Shown: in pieces, positions 43,219-51,975 of the stretch
Layout of the letters: each line of letters starts with the position of its first letter
How positions within the stretch are numbered: the first letter of the stretch is position 1
DNA from: Haloferula sp. BvORR071
GTDB taxonomy: Bacteria > Verrucomicrobiota > Verrucomicrobiia > Verrucomicrobiales > Akkermansiaceae
DNA length: 64,000 bases
NCBI RefSeq assembly: GCF_000739615.1
Contig: NZ_BATP01000022.1
Coordinates: 330,782 to 394,781 of the forward strand
Reading direction: 5' to 3'
Position numbers and translations under genes: made by a program
The notes under the pieces: model-generated
Databases searched by the model: none
What the model was told of the DNA's origin: nothing
The model's input: only the letters and a program-made list of their open reading frames with translations

Positions 43219-44361
43219 ATGCGTTTCGCCCACGGCCACCTCGCCTACTGCACGAATATCCACCCCGCCGAGGACTGGAGCAGCACCTTCCAGGCGATTT
43301 CGACCCACGCCCTGAAGGTCCGCGACCTGGTCGTGCCGGATGAGGCCTTCGCCATCGGCCTGCGCCTCTCCGCCAAGGCCGCCTCCGAGCTACTCCGAGG
43401 CGATACCCTGCCCGAGTTCAAGGACTGGCTCGCCGCCAAGAACGCCTACGTTTTCACCATCAATGGCTTCCCTTACGGTGACTTCCGCGCCGGCAGCACC
43501 GTGAAGCGCAATGTCTTCCGCCCCGACTGGACCGATCCCGCGCGACAGGAATACACCAAGGAGCTTTTCACCATCATCTCCGAGCTGGTCCCCCATGGCA
43601 TTGAGGGCTCCGTCTCCACCCTCCCCGGCTCCTTCAAGGAATTCAATGCCGACGAGGAAGTGATCCGCAAGCAGCTCATCGAGCTGGCCACCTTCGTCGA
43701 GGCCCTCAGCGAGGTCTCCGACCGCGACCTCCACCTCGGCATGGAGCCTGAGCCTCTTGGACATTTCGAAAACAGCGTCGAGACCTTGCGATTCTTCGAC
43801 CGCCTGCTCGACGACGCTCCCGACCACGACCTCATCAAGCGCCGCATCGGCATCAATTACGACTGCTGCCACTTCGCGCTTCAGTATGAGAATGCCCGCG
43901 AGTCCCTGGCCGCCCTGCGCGGCGAGGCCCTGCGCATCTCGAAGATCCACCTTTCCGCCGCTCTTGCGCTCGACCCGCGCATCCCGGAGGCCGTGGAAGC
44001 CGTGAGCAAGTTCCAGGAACCCACCTTTCTCCACCAAGTCCTGGCCCGACATCCAGACGGCCGCATTGATCGCTACCCAGATCTTCCCGAAGGCCTCGCC
44101 TCACTCGACACCGCGGATGGCAGGGACGCCGAGCAATGGCGCGTCCACTTCCACATCCCGCTCGATGCCGAGCCCGCGGAGCCGCTCAAGAGCACCCGCC
44201 AACTCTCGCTTGATGCCCTGCGCCTCGCCCAAGAGATCCCCGGCCTCTGCCAGCACTGGGAGATCGAGACCTACACCTGGGGCGTGCTTCCCGGTACCTT
44301 GCAACGTCCGGTGGAAGAACAGATCGCCGGCGAATACCGCTGGGTCCTCGCCGGAGCTTGA
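43219..44361 (+). CDS. eboE: EboE-like metabolite-traffic protein (TIM-barrel, sugar-isomerase-like)
   Basis: A 380-residue protein whose N-terminus 'FAHGHLAYCTNIHPAEDW' and overall TIM-barrel pattern fit EboE, a xylose-isomerase-like member of the ebo cluster implicated in moving secondary-metabolite precursors out of the cytoplasm. Acidic/His residues of the barrel are visible in 'LGMEPEPLG', 'INYDCCHFALQ' and 'ISKIHLSAAL'. ATG 43219 chosen since the family begins close to this motif. An EboC-like UbiA protein follows 11 bases downstream, which strengthens the call. Confidence 0.8.
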   Translation: MRFAHGHLAYCTNIHPAEDWSSTFQAISTHALKVRDLVVPDEAFAIGLRLSAKAASELLRGDTLPEFKDWLAAKNAYVFTINGFPYGDFRAGSTVKRNVFRPDWTDPARQEYTKELFTIISELVPHGIEGSVSTLPGSFKEFNADEEVIRKQLIELATFVEALSEVSDRDLHLGMEPEPLGHFENSVETLRFFDRLLDDAPDHDLIKRRIGINYDCCHFALQYENARESLAALRGEALRISKIHLSAALALDPRIPEAVEAVSKFQEPTFLHQVLARHPDGRIDRYPDLPEGLASLDTADGRDAEQWRVHFHIPLDAEPAEPLKSTRQLSLDALRLAQEIPGLCQHWEIETYTWGVLPGTLQRPVEEQIAGEYRWVLAGA

Positions 44362-44372
44362 GTTAATCCAAT

Positions 44373-45365
44373 ATGAGCCGCCCGGGAAAAGTCCGCGCCC
44401 TGTTGGCCACCCTGCGCATTGCCAATGCGCCCAGCGTGGTGAGTAATGTATTCTTGGGCTTCATGGTCGGTTGGATCCAAGTCGCCGAATTCTGGAACCC
44501 GGCGAACATGGATTGGGGCAAAGCAGGCCTCGCCGCCCTCAGCGGCTTGATGCTCTACTTTGCGGGCAATCTCGCGAATGACTGGTTTGACCGCCGCTGG
44601 GATGCAGAAAAGCGTCCCGAACGCGCTCTGCCCTCAGGGCTTTTCAAACCGGGAAGCTATCTGACCTTCTCTCTGATCCTTGCGATCGGAGGCGTCTCGC
44701 TCGGCTTCTATCTGCATCTGCTCTGCGGTTGCACCGCTGTCCTGATCTGTCTGCTGATCGCGATCTATACTTACTTCCACAAGCGTGCGGTATGGGCGGT
44801 CATCCCGATGGGTTTATGCCGCGTCGGTCTCTACTTCCTCGGCTACTTCGTCTGGTGGTTGAGCCTCGATTACCTCCAAACGATCGGCTATGCGTCACAG
44901 TCGCTCGCGCTGGATAAATTGAAGATCCCTGCAATGCTTGGGGTCGGCCTTTTCTCCTACATCGTCGGGCTCTCGCTATCGGCCCGCTACGAAGGCATGG
45001 AAGATCCGCCACGGGCGCCTCAGACGATCTCGCGGATCATGCTGCTCGTTCCCTTCGTGGCGATGTCCGCTGCCTTTCTGAGCGAAGATCTGATCCCGTC
45101 CTTGATCGGAATGATTCCGTTCGGAATCTGGCTCACACTCTGCCTCACCCGATTCAAGAAGCCGATTCCACGCTACGTCTCCGCACTGCTGGCGGGCATT
45201 CCATTGGTGGACCTCATCGCCGCCACGCCGATCGTCATGGGGCTTAATGCCACGATGCCAACCCTTGGTCTCCGGGACTTGCCCCACCTCGTGGCCATGC
45301 TCGTGATCCCTGTGGTCGCTTTCATTCTCGGCCGCCTCCTCCAGCGCCTCGCCCCGGCGACTTGA
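44373..45365 (+). CDS. eboC: UbiA-family prenyltransferase, EboC-like
   Basis: A 330-residue polytopic membrane protein of the UbiA superfamily, about 8-9 segments. The first Asp-rich motif is 'NDWFDRRWD' (about 69-77); the second is weaker, 'YEGMEDPP'. Directly behind EboE, it fits EboC of the ebo cluster. The other cluster genes (EboA, EboB/TatD-like, EboD/dehydroquinate-synthase-like, EboF) are not in the window. The lipid or aromatic substrate is unknown. Confidence 0.82.
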   Translation: MSRPGKVRALLATLRIANAPSVVSNVFLGFMVGWIQVAEFWNPANMDWGKAGLAALSGLMLYFAGNLANDWFDRRWDAEKRPERALPSGLFKPGSYLTFSLILAIGGVSLGFYLHLLCGCTAVLICLLIAIYTYFHKRAVWAVIPMGLCRVGLYFLGYFVWWLSLDYLQTIGYASQSLALDKLKIPAMLGVGLFSYIVGLSLSARYEGMEDPPRAPQTISRIMLLVPFVAMSAAFLSEDLIPSLIGMIPFGIWLTLCLTRFKKPIPRYVSALLAGIPLVDLIAATPIVMGLNATMPTLGLRDLPHLVAMLVIPVVAFILGRLLQRLAPAT

Positions 45366-45369
45366 AGTA

Positions 45370-45393
45370 GTCCGCACAGTCCCCTGTGCGGAC
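45370..45393. repeat. Palindromic repeat, copy 1 (GTCCGCACAg-type)
   Basis: GTCCGCACAG (45370-45379), loop TCCC, CTGTGCGGAC (45384-45393), 4 bases after the eboC stop. It shares the flanks AAGTA...GAA and the GTCCGCACA core with the element at 46596-46618. The remaining gap to 45602 shows no gene. Confidence 0.7.
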
Positions 45394-45602
45394 GAAGCAG
45401 TTCTGGTGGCGCTCGGAAGCCAAGTGCCCCAGGGAAGCTGTCGCATTATCCCTCCCCGTCCCAAAGGGACGACTCATACCAGCCCGGCACGAGGAACGAA
45501 GTGCCGGGTAGGCACCCTGAACAGATCGCGTCCTGTAAGGACGCCTCATGCAGGGAAACGCAATACTTAAGCAAGGTCCCCGGAACTCCGGAGACGATCT
45601 CA

Positions 45603-46508
45603 TCAATGCGCAGCCTTCTTCCCGCGCAACTTCGCGATCCCCGTCATCAACAAAAGCACCACCGCACCCGCCAGCACCCCGAAGATCCCGTCCAGCAAAA
45701 GCGGAATCACCTTCCAGACGAAGCCACCGCCCTCCGACATGTGCTCGAGCCAATGATGCACCGGGTCGATCCCGTGCGTCAAAATCCCACCGCCCACCAA
45801 GAACATCGCCACCGTCCCCGCGACCGACAAAAACTTCATCAGGAACGGCGCGAACCACAGGATCGCGCGACCACAAGCCTGTGCCGCCGCCGTTGCCCGT
45901 TGGCTCAGATAAAGCCCCAGGTCATCCAGCTTCACGATGCCAGCCACCAGGCCGTAGACACCCACAGTCATGATCACCCCGATGGCTGACAAAGTCATCG
46001 CCTGCTTCTCCAGCGTCTCCTTCGCCACCACACCCAGGCTGATCACGATGATCTCCGCCGATAGCACGAAGTCGGTGCGGATCGCCCCCTTGATCTTCGC
46101 CTTCTCATCCAGCTCCTCCCCGGGGGCCTTGAGCTCCACCGTCACGTCCTCGGTTGTCTTCTTCTCATGACGATGGAGGAACTGGTGCACCAGCTTCTCC
46201 ACCCCCTCATAACAAAGGTAGAGACCACCCAGCATCAGCAGAGGCGTCACCAGCCACGGCGCGAATTTGCTGATCACCAGCGCCGCCGGCACCAGGATCA
46301 GCTTGTTGATAAACGAGCCCTTCGCCACAGACCACACCACCGGCAGCTCGCGCTTCGCCACCACCCCGCTCACCTGCTGGGCATTCAAGGCCAAGTCATC
46401 CCCGAGTACCCCTGCCGTCTTCGAGGCAGCGGTCTTCGTCATCACCGACACGTCATCCAGCAGTGACGCGATATCATCCAGCAGTGCGAACAGACTTCCT
46501 CCAGCCAT
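45603..46508 (-). CDS. DUF808 membrane protein (YedI-like)
   Basis: A 301-residue inner-membrane protein of the DUF808 family. N-terminus 'MAGGSLFALLDDIASLLDDVSVMTKTA' is the family signature; there are about seven hydrophobic segments with an acidic cytoplasmic loop (about 113-135). Function unknown. ATG 46508 was chosen as it starts directly at the conserved N-terminus. The gene sits between two copies of a palindromic repeat. Confidence 0.92.
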   Translation of the reverse strand: MAGGSLFALLDDIASLLDDVSVMTKTAASKTAGVLGDDLALNAQQVSGVVAKRELPVVWSVAKGSFINKLILVPAALVISKFAPWLVTPLLMLGGLYLCYEGVEKLVHQFLHRHEKKTTEDVTVELKAPGEELDEKAKIKGAIRTDFVLSAEIIVISLGVVAKETLEKQAMTLSAIGVIMTVGVYGLVAGIVKLDDLGLYLSQRATAAAQACGRAILWFAPFLMKFLSVAGTVAMFLVGGGILTHGIDPVHHWLEHMSEGGGFVWKVIPLLLDGIFGVLAGAVVLLLMTGIAKLRGKKAAH

Positions 46509-46595
46509 GCCCCGATCATGCCCAGCAACCCACACCCAGGGGCAAGGCCAAATGGTCGTAGAATTACCTACAGATTTCCCAATTGAAGCAAAGTA

Positions 46596-46618
46596 GTCCG
46601 CACACGCCGTGTGCGGAC
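46596..46618. repeat. Palindromic repeat, copy 2 (GTCCGCACA-type)
   Basis: GTCCGCACAC (46596-46605), loop GCC, GTGTGCGGAC (46609-46618). Same core as the copy at 45370-45393 with different loop and a compensated inner base pair. Located in the gap between the DUF808 and TerC genes. Confidence 0.7.
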
Positions 46619-46640
46619 GAATGGTCCCCAACTGCCGACC

Positions 46641-47456
46641 TCACCCCAAATCCCCCGAGGAAACCCGCTTCGCCTTCGACCGCAGCTTCAGATTCAGCAG
46701 CTCCACCGCCAGCGAGAAAGCCATCGAGAAGTAGATATAACCCTTCGGGAAGTGGAAGTGCATGCCCTCCGCGACCAGTGCGGTCCCGATCAAAATCAGG
46801 AAGGACAGGGCCAGCATTTTGATCGACGGATGCTTCGAGACGAAAGCGCCGATCGCTCCCGAGGCCAGCATCATCACCGCGATGGAGATCACCACCGCCA
46901 CCATCATCAGCGAGACCTTGGTGGGATCATTCACCATGCCCACCGCCGTGATCACGGAATCGAGCGAGAACACGATGTCTACAATCACGATCTGAAGGAG
47001 AATCGCCCCAAAGGCACTCCTGCCTGAGCCACCACCCGGAATATCCTCATGCCCTTCGATCTTCCCGTGGATCTCCTTGGTTGACTTGTAGATCAGGAAG
47101 CCGCCCCCCAGAATCAGGATCAGGTCTTTCCATGAGACCCCGAGCTTCCCCTGATGCTCCGCCGCCGAAGGCATCATGTCCCAGAGGGTGGGGTGAATGG
47201 AGAATTCCCAGATGGGCTTCTGAAGTCCCATGATCCAGTTGATCGAGAGCAACAAGGCAAAGCGCGCAAGCATCGCCAAGCCCAGCCCCAGCAAGCGCCC
47301 CTGCTTGCGCTTCTCCTCCGGCAGCCGGTCCACCAGGATCGAAATGAACACGATGTTGTCGATCCCCAGCACGATCTCCAACAGCGACAAAGTCAGCAGC
47401 GCGCCCCAAGCCTGGGGATCATGGAGCCAGTGGAATTCAAGGAGCGACGCAAGCAT
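46641..47456 (-). CDS. TerC-family integral membrane protein
   Basis: A 271-residue polytopic protein of the TerC family, associated with tellurite resistance and metal (often manganese) export. The family motif 'EIVLGIDNIVFISILVDRLP' (about 27-46) and the second 'IVIVDIVFSLDSVITAVGM' (about 155-173) carry the membrane Asp residues. Seven to eight membrane segments. The N-terminus MLASLLEFHWLHDPQAWGALLTL is complete. Confidence 0.95.
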   Translation of the reverse strand: MLASLLEFHWLHDPQAWGALLTLSLLEIVLGIDNIVFISILVDRLPEEKRKQGRLLGLGLAMLARFALLLSINWIMGLQKPIWEFSIHPTLWDMMPSAAEHQGKLGVSWKDLILILGGGFLIYKSTKEIHGKIEGHEDIPGGGSGRSAFGAILLQIVIVDIVFSLDSVITAVGMVNDPTKVSLMMVAVVISIAVMMLASGAIGAFVSKHPSIKMLALSFLILIGTALVAEGMHFHFPKGYIYFSMAFSLAVELLNLKLRSKAKRVSSGDLG

Positions 47457-47527
47457 ACCGCGCTCCGGATAGTCGCTCTAGCATCCCCACGCAAGTCCGC
47501 GTAAGGCCCTGCCCCTACAAATCAGAA

Positions 47528-47944
47528 TCAGCTCGCGCTGAACTCCAGCGCGCGCTGCTTCATCTGCGTCGCCATCAGGTTCAGCGCATTCGCCCGGGTC
47601 GGCGCGAGGTGCTCCTTCAGGCCGGTCTTGTCGATGAAGGTCATGTCCGCCGAAAGGATCTCATCGGGTGTCCCGCCATCCAGCACCCGCACGAAAAGCG
47701 CGATCATGCCTTTGGTGATCACCGAATCCGAGTCCGCCAGGTACTGGACCTTGCCGTCCTCAAGCTTCGCATCCAGCCAGACCTGGGATTGGCAGCCCTT
47801 GATCAGCCTGTCGGCGGTCTTCGACTCCTCCGGCATCGCTGCCAGCTTCCGGCCCAAGCCGATCACGTACTCGTAGCGCTCCTGCCAATCTGGAAAGAAA
47901 GACAGTTCCTCCAGAACTTCCTGCTGCTTCTCGGCGATGCTCAT
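47528..47944 (-). CDS. sufE: SufE sulfur-acceptor protein
   Basis: A 138-residue SufE-family protein that takes persulfide from the cysteine desulfurase SufS in iron-sulfur cluster assembly. The acceptor is Cys51 in 'KGCQSQVW', the same number as in the E. coli protein. ATG 47944 gives a normal N-terminus (MSIAEKQQEV); the longer frame to 48109 would cross into the upstream divergent gene. sufS lies in the same strand direction about 2.8 kb away, separated by other genes. Confidence 0.94.
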   Translation of the reverse strand: MSIAEKQQEVLEELSFFPDWQERYEYVIGLGRKLAAMPEESKTADRLIKGCQSQVWLDAKLEDGKVQYLADSDSVITKGMIALFVRVLDGGTPDEILSADMTFIDKTGLKEHLAPTRANALNLMATQMKQRALEFSAS

Positions 47945-48107
47945 CCCCGCCCCAAGGAAGGCCCGCCCGCCGGGGATTGCACGCGGAAAAGACGCCGCAG
48001 CCCGCAAACGCCTTTTCTTGCCAAGCCTGCACTCCACCAAAAGTGGCAAGGCCCGCGCCACTTCCGGATCGCCGCCGATTCCGCGCCATGCAGCTTGAGC
48101 CGAAGCC

Positions 48108-48572
48108 ATGGCACTCCGCCTCCGTTATCTCGCCGCCCTCGCTCTCCTGCCCCTGATCCCCTCTTGCACCGTCGCCTTGGCCAAGAGTCATGCCGAAAAG
48201 CCCAATCTCTTCGCAGGCACCCCGCGGGAGCAAGTCATCGCCAAGCTCGGCAAGCCGGTGAAGAGTTCAAGCTATCCCAAGCCCCTCCGCATCCGCGACC
48301 TGCCGGAGCGCGCCGGAAAACCCAAGATGCACCAAGGCCCTGCCTACAAGATCGCCGCGCACAAGGATGAGTTCCTCGTCCGCGGCTGGTATGGAGGCGG
48401 CTGGACCAAGATGGACTCCCTGTCCGTGAGCTCCGCCTCCACGGGATTCCTGCTGGAGCCCCTCACTAGCACTGCCGCCCTAGCCGAGCGCAGCCGGCTC
48501 GCCTCGCAACAGCACAAGGTGCGGGCCTGGTACGGGCCGGACTACCGCCTCGTTTACTCGGAGTGGGACTAA
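48108..48572 (+). CDS. Hypothetical lipoprotein
   Basis: A 154-residue protein with signal peptide and lipobox 'LIPSC' (Cys20). The body includes 'GTPREQVIAKLGKPV' (about 37-51), a SmpA/OmlA-like motif that occurs in small outer-membrane-linked lipoproteins of the BamE type. The likeness is confined to this short stretch. Confidence 0.78.
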   Translation: MALRLRYLAALALLPLIPSCTVALAKSHAEKPNLFAGTPREQVIAKLGKPVKSSSYPKPLRIRDLPERAGKPKMHQGPAYKIAAHKDEFLVRGWYGGGWTKMDSLSVSSASTGFLLEPLTSTAALAERSRLASQQHKVRAWYGPDYRLVYSEWD

Positions 48573-48591
48573 GCGCCCCACGACAGAATCG

Positions 48592-48619
48592 TTGCGAGCT
48601 TCTCTAGGATTGCTATCCT
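48592..48619 (+). promoter_or_regulatory. Promoter with overlapping palindrome for the toxin-antitoxin pair
   Basis: -35 TTGCGA (48592-48597), 16-base spacer, -10 TATCCT (48614-48619). A 14-base palindrome AGGAT-TGCT-ATCCT covers the -10 box and is a likely antitoxin operator. The ATG at 48626 is only 6 bases after the -10, so the message may be leaderless. Confidence 0.5.
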
Positions 48620-48625
48620 TCCAAC

Positions 48626-48811
48626 ATGTCCGACAAGGAACTCGCCCTACAAGCCGTCCAGCGCTTGCCAGACACCGTTTCCCTCGGGGAGATCGGTGAC
48701 GAATTGGCGCTCATGGCCGCCTTGCGCGAGGGAGTGGCGCAGGCCGACGAGGGCAAGGTGAGGTCACATGAGGAGGTCAAAGCACTTCTCAGCCAATGGA
48801 CTTCCAAGTAG
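48626..48811 (+). CDS. Antitoxin of a ParE/RelE-type pair
   Basis: A 61-residue, acidic, helical protein (MSDKELALQAVQRLPDTVSL...). It overlaps the start of the ParE-like toxin gene by 16 bases, the usual antitoxin-first layout. No DNA-binding motif is obvious by eye; the N-terminal half may be the operator-binding region. Confidence 0.8.
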   Translation: MSDKELALQAVQRLPDTVSLGEIGDELALMAALREGVAQADEGKVRSHEEVKALLSQWTSK

Positions 48812-49098
48812 TTTGGACCGACCTCGCGATTTCGGATCTCGCGGCGGTAGTCGAGTTCGTGGCGGCCGACAACCCGGAAGCAGCGCGAATCCTCGGCGGC
48901 GATATCATCGCAGCCACGGAGGTCCTGATGACCTTCCCCTTCATCGGCCCGGCCTATCCACGGCGTTCCCGCAGCAACGTGAGGGAGATTATCTGCCGCA
49001 AATGGTATCGGATCTTCTACCGCGTGGTGGAAGCTTCCAACCAAGTTGAGATCCTCCGTGTTTGGCATGGAGCAAGAGACGAACCGTCCCAACTCTAG
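48796..49098 (+). CDS. ParE/RelE-superfamily toxin
   Basis: A 100-residue protein of the RelE/ParE fold: 'VWTDLAISDLAAVVEFVAADNPEAARIL' at the start (helical hairpin) and the C-terminal strands 'YRIFYRVVEASNQVEILRVWHGARD' with the family R...H pattern. The R-x-W-H-x-A-R-D end is common in ParE-like toxins. The GyrA-inhibiting (ParE) versus mRNA-cleaving (RelE) role cannot be told from sequence alone. Confidence 0.9.
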   Translation: MDFQVVWTDLAISDLAAVVEFVAADNPEAARILGGDIIAATEVLMTFPFIGPAYPRRSRSNVREIICRKWYRIFYRVVEASNQVEILRVWHGARDEPSQL

Positions 49099-49104
49099 CC
49101 TCCC

Positions 49105-50643
49105 TCACTCCTCCGGAATCGTCACCGGGATCCGCACCACGTTGTTGTCGTAGTTGGACTCGCTCAGGATCGAGTCCGGATTCACGATCACCTCGAGCTG
49201 ATAGTCCCCGGCGGGCAGATCGCCGATCTCGATCCACTGCCCTGGCAGGCCGCTGTCATAGACGTCGCCCCAGCCGGCCTGGATCCCCTGCGAGCCGCAG
49301 TTGTACTTGCGGGCGGTCTTCGCGCCACGCTCCCAGCGGATGCTGTCCAGCAGGCAGAAGCTCACCTTGCGGCCGGTCCTCACCTCATTGTCGTTCATGT
49401 CCAGCAGCCGCGACGAGGCAAAGCCCTTGAAGTGGTAGTGCCCGTGGCAGGCGTGGTATTCGAAGAAGGGGTTGTCGTGCGGGTCCGGCATCACCATGTC
49501 GAGCGAGCCGATGTTCCGCACCTCGGTGCTGTAGCGCAGCAGGCGGCGCTGGCCCTCGCCGATCAGTCCCTCCTGCACCTCGCAGGACAGCGGGTCGAAT
49601 TCCTCCACGCTCACATAGGGGCGCAGTGCTTCTGCCCACGGCATCAGGTCCGGTCCGTCGCCAGCGACCGCAGCCATCAGCGAGCGGCCGGAGAAAGCGC
49701 CAGTCGCATCCAGAGCGATGTAGTAGTCCCCTGCCTGGGTCTCCGGGATCACCACCCGGCTGGCCCCGCGGACCGTTGGCTCGCCCTTCACCGGCTTGCC
49801 GGTCGGCGGGGCTTGGCCGAAGAGGACCGCCAGAGCCGACTTGCCCTTGCCGCCCTCGCTCTGGACCGCCAGCCGCTGGCCGGCCTCCACGGTGACGCGG
49901 AAGAGATGCCGTCCACCCTTGCCAGAGGCGAGGTGCGAGATGGTCTTGGTGTTCACCAGATCGATCACATCGCCGGGCGGGCGAACCTGGTAAAAGGCCT
50001 CCGCAACCGGGCCTTCCTGGCCCGCATTCGGCCCGGTTTGGCCGTAGGAGCGGGCCTTCAGGGTGGTATCGCCGGTCAGGGTCACGCTGCCGGGAATGAG
50101 CGGTGATCCGGAGTCCGGATCGTTCCCGTCCGTGGTGAAGCGGGTCACGCTCTTCTTTGTGCGGGACTTGATTTTGCAGGTGACGCTGCCGGGATAAATC
50201 CCTGGCGGCGGATCAAAGGATGGTTGAACCAGCGCGCCCTTCGCCACGGGCGTTTGTACCAGCAACTGCACCCCAAAGTAGCCACCGTCCGCCTGCAGGC
50301 CGACGTACCAGACTCCCGGCTCCGGCGTGGGAATGCGGACCTGCTGCCGTGTCCCCGGATAGCGCGAGGAATAGTCGGTCTGAGCGCCATTGTAGGTCGG
50401 GTGGGCACCCTTGCGGACGAAAACGTCGATATTCCCCGTGCCGCCGCTGGTGGTCACCAGCAAGCGCTCGGCACCGGCTGGCACCTCCACGCGATAGACC
50501 ACAAGGGCGTGAGGATCGCTGGCGATCAAGCCGACGATCGGCACCCCGGTTTGCACCACCTTGGGAAAGGGGGTCACCTCGTAGTGCGCCTGCAGGGGGA
50601 GCACGGCACTGAGGCCGAGCATCAGGGCGAATGCCGCTTTCAT
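49105..50643 (-). CDS. Secreted lysyl oxidase with pre-peptidase-like domains
   Basis: A 512-residue exported protein. Signal peptide about 1-19, a PPC-like beta domain (about 30-130), a chitobiase C-terminal-like domain (about 140-220), a second PPC-like domain (222-327), and a lysyl oxidase domain (about 352-512). The copper site is 'HACHGHYH' (His397, 400, 402, 404). By alignment to animal LOX from memory, Lys426 in 'GRKVSFCL' and Tyr462 in 'GDVYDSG' match the residues that form the lysine-tyrosylquinone cofactor. Such enzymes oxidise lysine amino groups to aldehydes and crosslink matrix proteins; the bacterial substrate is unknown. Confidence 0.88.
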   Translation of the reverse strand: MKAAFALMLGLSAVLPLQAHYEVTPFPKVVQTGVPIVGLIASDPHALVVYRVEVPAGAERLLVTTSGGTGNIDVFVRKGAHPTYNGAQTDYSSRYPGTRQQVRIPTPEPGVWYVGLQADGGYFGVQLLVQTPVAKGALVQPSFDPPPGIYPGSVTCKIKSRTKKSVTRFTTDGNDPDSGSPLIPGSVTLTGDTTLKARSYGQTGPNAGQEGPVAEAFYQVRPPGDVIDLVNTKTISHLASGKGGRHLFRVTVEAGQRLAVQSEGGKGKSALAVLFGQAPPTGKPVKGEPTVRGASRVVIPETQAGDYYIALDATGAFSGRSLMAAVAGDGPDLMPWAEALRPYVSVEEFDPLSCEVQEGLIGEGQRRLLRYSTEVRNIGSLDMVMPDPHDNPFFEYHACHGHYHFKGFASSRLLDMNDNEVRTGRKVSFCLLDSIRWERGAKTARKYNCGSQGIQAGWGDVYDSGLPGQWIEIGDLPAGDYQLEVIVNPDSILSESNYDNNVVRIPVTIPEE

Positions 50644-50704
50644 CGCGGCCGACTCTGTCGTATCCGCGCCAAAGAGAAAGCCGAAGTTCCGGGGAAAATC
50701 GCGC

Positions 50705-51925
50705 TTAGCGAAGCATCGACAGCGCCTTGTCCACCGCCGTCACCAGGGTCTCCACCTCCGCTGCGGTGTTGTAGGCCGCGAAGGAAGCACGGGTCGTCCC
50801 GGTGATCCCGAAGCGGGCCATCAGCGGCTGGCAGCAATGGTGGCCGGTCCGCACCGCCACCCCCATCTGGTCGATCAGGGTGCCCAGATCGTAGTGGTGA
50901 ACTCCTTCAATTCCAAAGGACAGGGCGCCCGCGCGGTCCGCGGGACCGTAGAGCTTCACTCCCGGGATGGCCGACAGCCCCTCTGCCGCGGCGCTGATCA
51001 GGCCGCTCTCGTGAGCGGCGATCTCCGCCATGCCAAGGCCCTCCATGAAGTCGAAGGCCGCCGCCAGCGCGATCGCACCCTCGATGTTCGGGGTGCCGGC
51101 CTCATACTTGAAGGGCAGATCGTTGTAGGTGGTCTTGGCGAAGGTGACTTCCTTGATCATCTCACCGCCGCCGCGCCATGGCGGCAGGCTGTCGAGAACA
51201 TCCCGGCGGCCCCAGAGGATGCCGATCCCGGTCGGCGCGTAGACCTTGTGGCCGGAGAGGGCCAGGAAATCCGCGCCAAGAGCTTGGACATCAATCGCCA
51301 GGTGGGGAGCCGCCTGCGCGGCATCGATCAGCACCAGTGCGCCCGCAGCCTTGGCCGCGGCGACCATTTCCTGCACCGGGTTCACGGTGCCAAAGGCATT
51401 CGAAATCCAAGTAAAGGCGACCACCTTGGTCCGGTCATTCAGCAGTGCCCGGTAGGCATCCTGGTCGAGAGTGCCGTCCTCGTGGCTGGGAATCACCTTG
51501 AGCTCGGCTCCCCGGCGCTCGCAGAGCATTTGCCAAGGCACGATATTCGAGTGGTGCTCCAGAGTCGAAATCAGCACCTCGTCGCCGGCCTGGAGCTGAT
51601 CCGAACGCCCTAACACGCTGGCTACCAGATTGATCCCATCGGTGGTGCCGGAGGTGAAGATGACTTCCTCGGGGGCGCTGGCGTTCAGGTGCCTGGCGAT
51701 CTTCTCGCGGGCCTCCTCGTGGGCCTTGGTCGCCAGCCGCGCCAGATGATGCACCCCGCGGTGGATGTTGGCGTTGATCGCCTCGTAGTAGTGCCGCGAG
51801 GCGTCCAGCACGGCCCTCGGCTTCTGGGAGGTCGCCGCATTGTCGAGATAGACCAGCGGGCGGCCGTTCACCGATTGATCGAGAATCGGGAACTCGGCGC
51901 GGAGGGCGGTGGGATCGAAGGCCAT
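50705..51925 (-). CDS. sufS: SufS cysteine desulfurase
   Basis: A 406-residue PLP enzyme that turns cysteine into alanine and enzyme-bound persulfide. PLP lysine Lys227 in 'LALSGHKVYAPTG', persulfide Cys364 in 'RTGHHCCQPLM' (an extra Cys365 follows), and 'YLDNAATSQKP' at the start identify the group II (SufS) form. N-terminus MAFDPTALRAEFPIL is complete. SufE is encoded nearby on the same strand, but the rest of the suf genes are absent from the window. Confidence 0.96.
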   Translation of the reverse strand: MAFDPTALRAEFPILDQSVNGRPLVYLDNAATSQKPRAVLDASRHYYEAINANIHRGVHHLARLATKAHEEAREKIARHLNASAPEEVIFTSGTTDGINLVASVLGRSDQLQAGDEVLISTLEHHSNIVPWQMLCERRGAELKVIPSHEDGTLDQDAYRALLNDRTKVVAFTWISNAFGTVNPVQEMVAAAKAAGALVLIDAAQAAPHLAIDVQALGADFLALSGHKVYAPTGIGILWGRRDVLDSLPPWRGGGEMIKEVTFAKTTYNDLPFKYEAGTPNIEGAIALAAAFDFMEGLGMAEIAAHESGLISAAAEGLSAIPGVKLYGPADRAGALSFGIEGVHHYDLGTLIDQMGVAVRTGHHCCQPLMARFGITGTTRASFAAYNTAAEVETLVTAVDKALSMLR

Positions 51926-51975
51926 GTGAGGGCAAGGGAAGCGAGGGAATGCCGGGACGCACGCGAAATGTCCGC

